64,000 nucleotides of DNA from Caldilineaceae bacterium (GTDB lineage: Bacteria > Chloroflexota > Anaerolineae > Caldilineales > Caldilineaceae): assembly GCA_026645575.1 (NCBI GenBank), contig JAPKMW010000010.1, positions 62,001 to 126,000 on the forward strand. Direction: 5' to 3'. Shown piece by piece: positions 63,542-64,000 of the stretch (position 1 is its first letter; every line of letters begins with the position of its first letter). The notes under the pieces are model-generated. The model ran no database searches. It saw only the letters and a list, made by a program, of their open reading frames with translations, and had not been told where the DNA came from. The position numbers were made by a program, and so were the translations under genes.

Positions 63542-64000
63542 ATGTTGCGCTCTTCTTTGCGCCAATCTACTTCCATGACACCCCGGCGACTACGCCAGGT
63601 AGGGGTGTCATTCCTTTTGCTGCTGGCTCTGATCGTTTCCACGATCACGGCAATGATCAACGCACCGACTGTTGCGCTGGCGCAAAACGCCGGACGACTT
63701 GCTGTCGTTGGCGCCCAGGGCAGCGATCTCCATGACGCCCCAGGCGGCGCTGTGATCGAGTCGCTGACAGCCGGCGCCACGCTCTCTGCTGTTGGCCGCA
63801 CGGCTGATAGTCTCTGGATCAATGTGACCACGGACGGCGGCAACAGCGGTTGGGTGGAGACCAACACCATTGTCATCTTCGGCACCGATCAGTTGCCAGT
63901 CACGGAAGGGACGGCGTCCGCCACCGCCACGCCAGTCGAAGAGGGAGCCACGGCGGCAGCAACTACCGCAGCAACTATCGCAGCAACTATCGCAGCGACA
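63542..64000 (+). CDS. Secreted SH3-like domain protein, N-terminal part (cut by window end)
   Basis: The frame is open from ATG 63542 to the end of the window, 153 residues, and GAGG lies just upstream. It has a signal peptide (FLLLALIVSTITAMINAPTVALAQ) and a bacterial SH3-like domain (DLHDAPGGAVIESLTAGATL, WINVTTDGGNSGWVE). A Thr/Ala/Pro linker follows, ending in repeats of AATI coded by a 12-bp unit (63954-64000). The C-terminal part is unknown. It is divergent from the TetR gene. Confidence 0.65.
   Translation, partial: MLRSSLRQSTSMTPRRLRQVGVSFLLLLALIVSTITAMINAPTVALAQNAGRLAVVGAQGSDLHDAPGGAVIESLTAGATLSAVGRTADSLWINVTTDGGNSGWVETNTIVIFGTDQLPVTEGTASATATPVEEGATAAATTAATIAATIAAT
63954..64000 (+). 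repeat. 12-bp tandem repeat in a coding linker
   Basis: The unit gcagcaactatc recurs about four times with one or two changes and runs off the end of the window. It codes for AATI. Confidence 0.6.

Overview
The window looks like a chromosomal segment of a Chloroflexota bacterium, most likely from the Anaerolineae/Caldilineae side of the phylum. The basis is the gene content: Uma2 and Rpn nucleases, DinB/maleylpyruvate-isomerase-like small enzymes, long secreted proteins with Thr/Pro linkers, a HzsA-like c-haem protein, a metacaspase, and a SoxA/B/D-like cluster. There is no rRNA or other phylogenetic marker, so this is an inference. I see no tRNA, rRNA, CRISPR array, prophage or intact insertion sequence.

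Layout. (1) 1-13850 holds mostly minus-strand small enzymes: the tail of a Gfo/Idh/MocA oxidoreductase, a GNAT protein coupled to an unusual PAS/binding-protein chimera, DUF5946, MDMPI/DinB, MBL-fold hydrolase, Gfo/Idh/MocA, P-loop kinase, expansin-like protein, alpha/beta hydrolase, DinB, nucleotidyltransferase, Uma2, an orphan HigA, a double GNAT and a NUDIX hydrolase. (2) 14101-20611 is a large secreted M4-type metalloprotease divergent from a metacaspase. (3) 20680-38418 carries two ABC exporters, a D-2-hydroxyacid dehydrogenase, a lipoprotein, two very large secreted proteins (HzsA-like and CSLREA/beta-propeller), a MarR-GNAT fusion, a decayed Rpn nuclease, a His-rich membrane protein and an old-yellow enzyme. 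(4) 38553-45055 is PhzF plus a sarcosine-oxidase-like cluster (A-G-hydrolase-B-D). (5) 45125-57611 is a TPR lipoprotein and a dispersed peptide-type ABC importer (OppF-like ATPase, binding protein, two permeases) interleaved with a sialidase-fold protein and two small two-gene modules. (6) 57720-63357 is an RND efflux pump, its adaptor and a TetR regulator with a promoter and operator that suggest autoregulation. The window ends in a secreted SH3-like protein.

Two signals stand out. First, the protein at 1256-3034 is a PAS domain interrupted by a periplasmic-binding-protein domain whose halves are in swapped order; cutting 1041 bp out in frame restores both domains. The solute-binding protein at 52088-54487 also appears to have its lobes in swapped order. 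Second, secreted proteins share a short [WY]LP[LIV][VI]xR tag, mostly at the extreme C-terminus, which may be a sorting signal. Many intergenic gaps hold a perfect or near-perfect hairpin, and these fall into several recurring sequence families.
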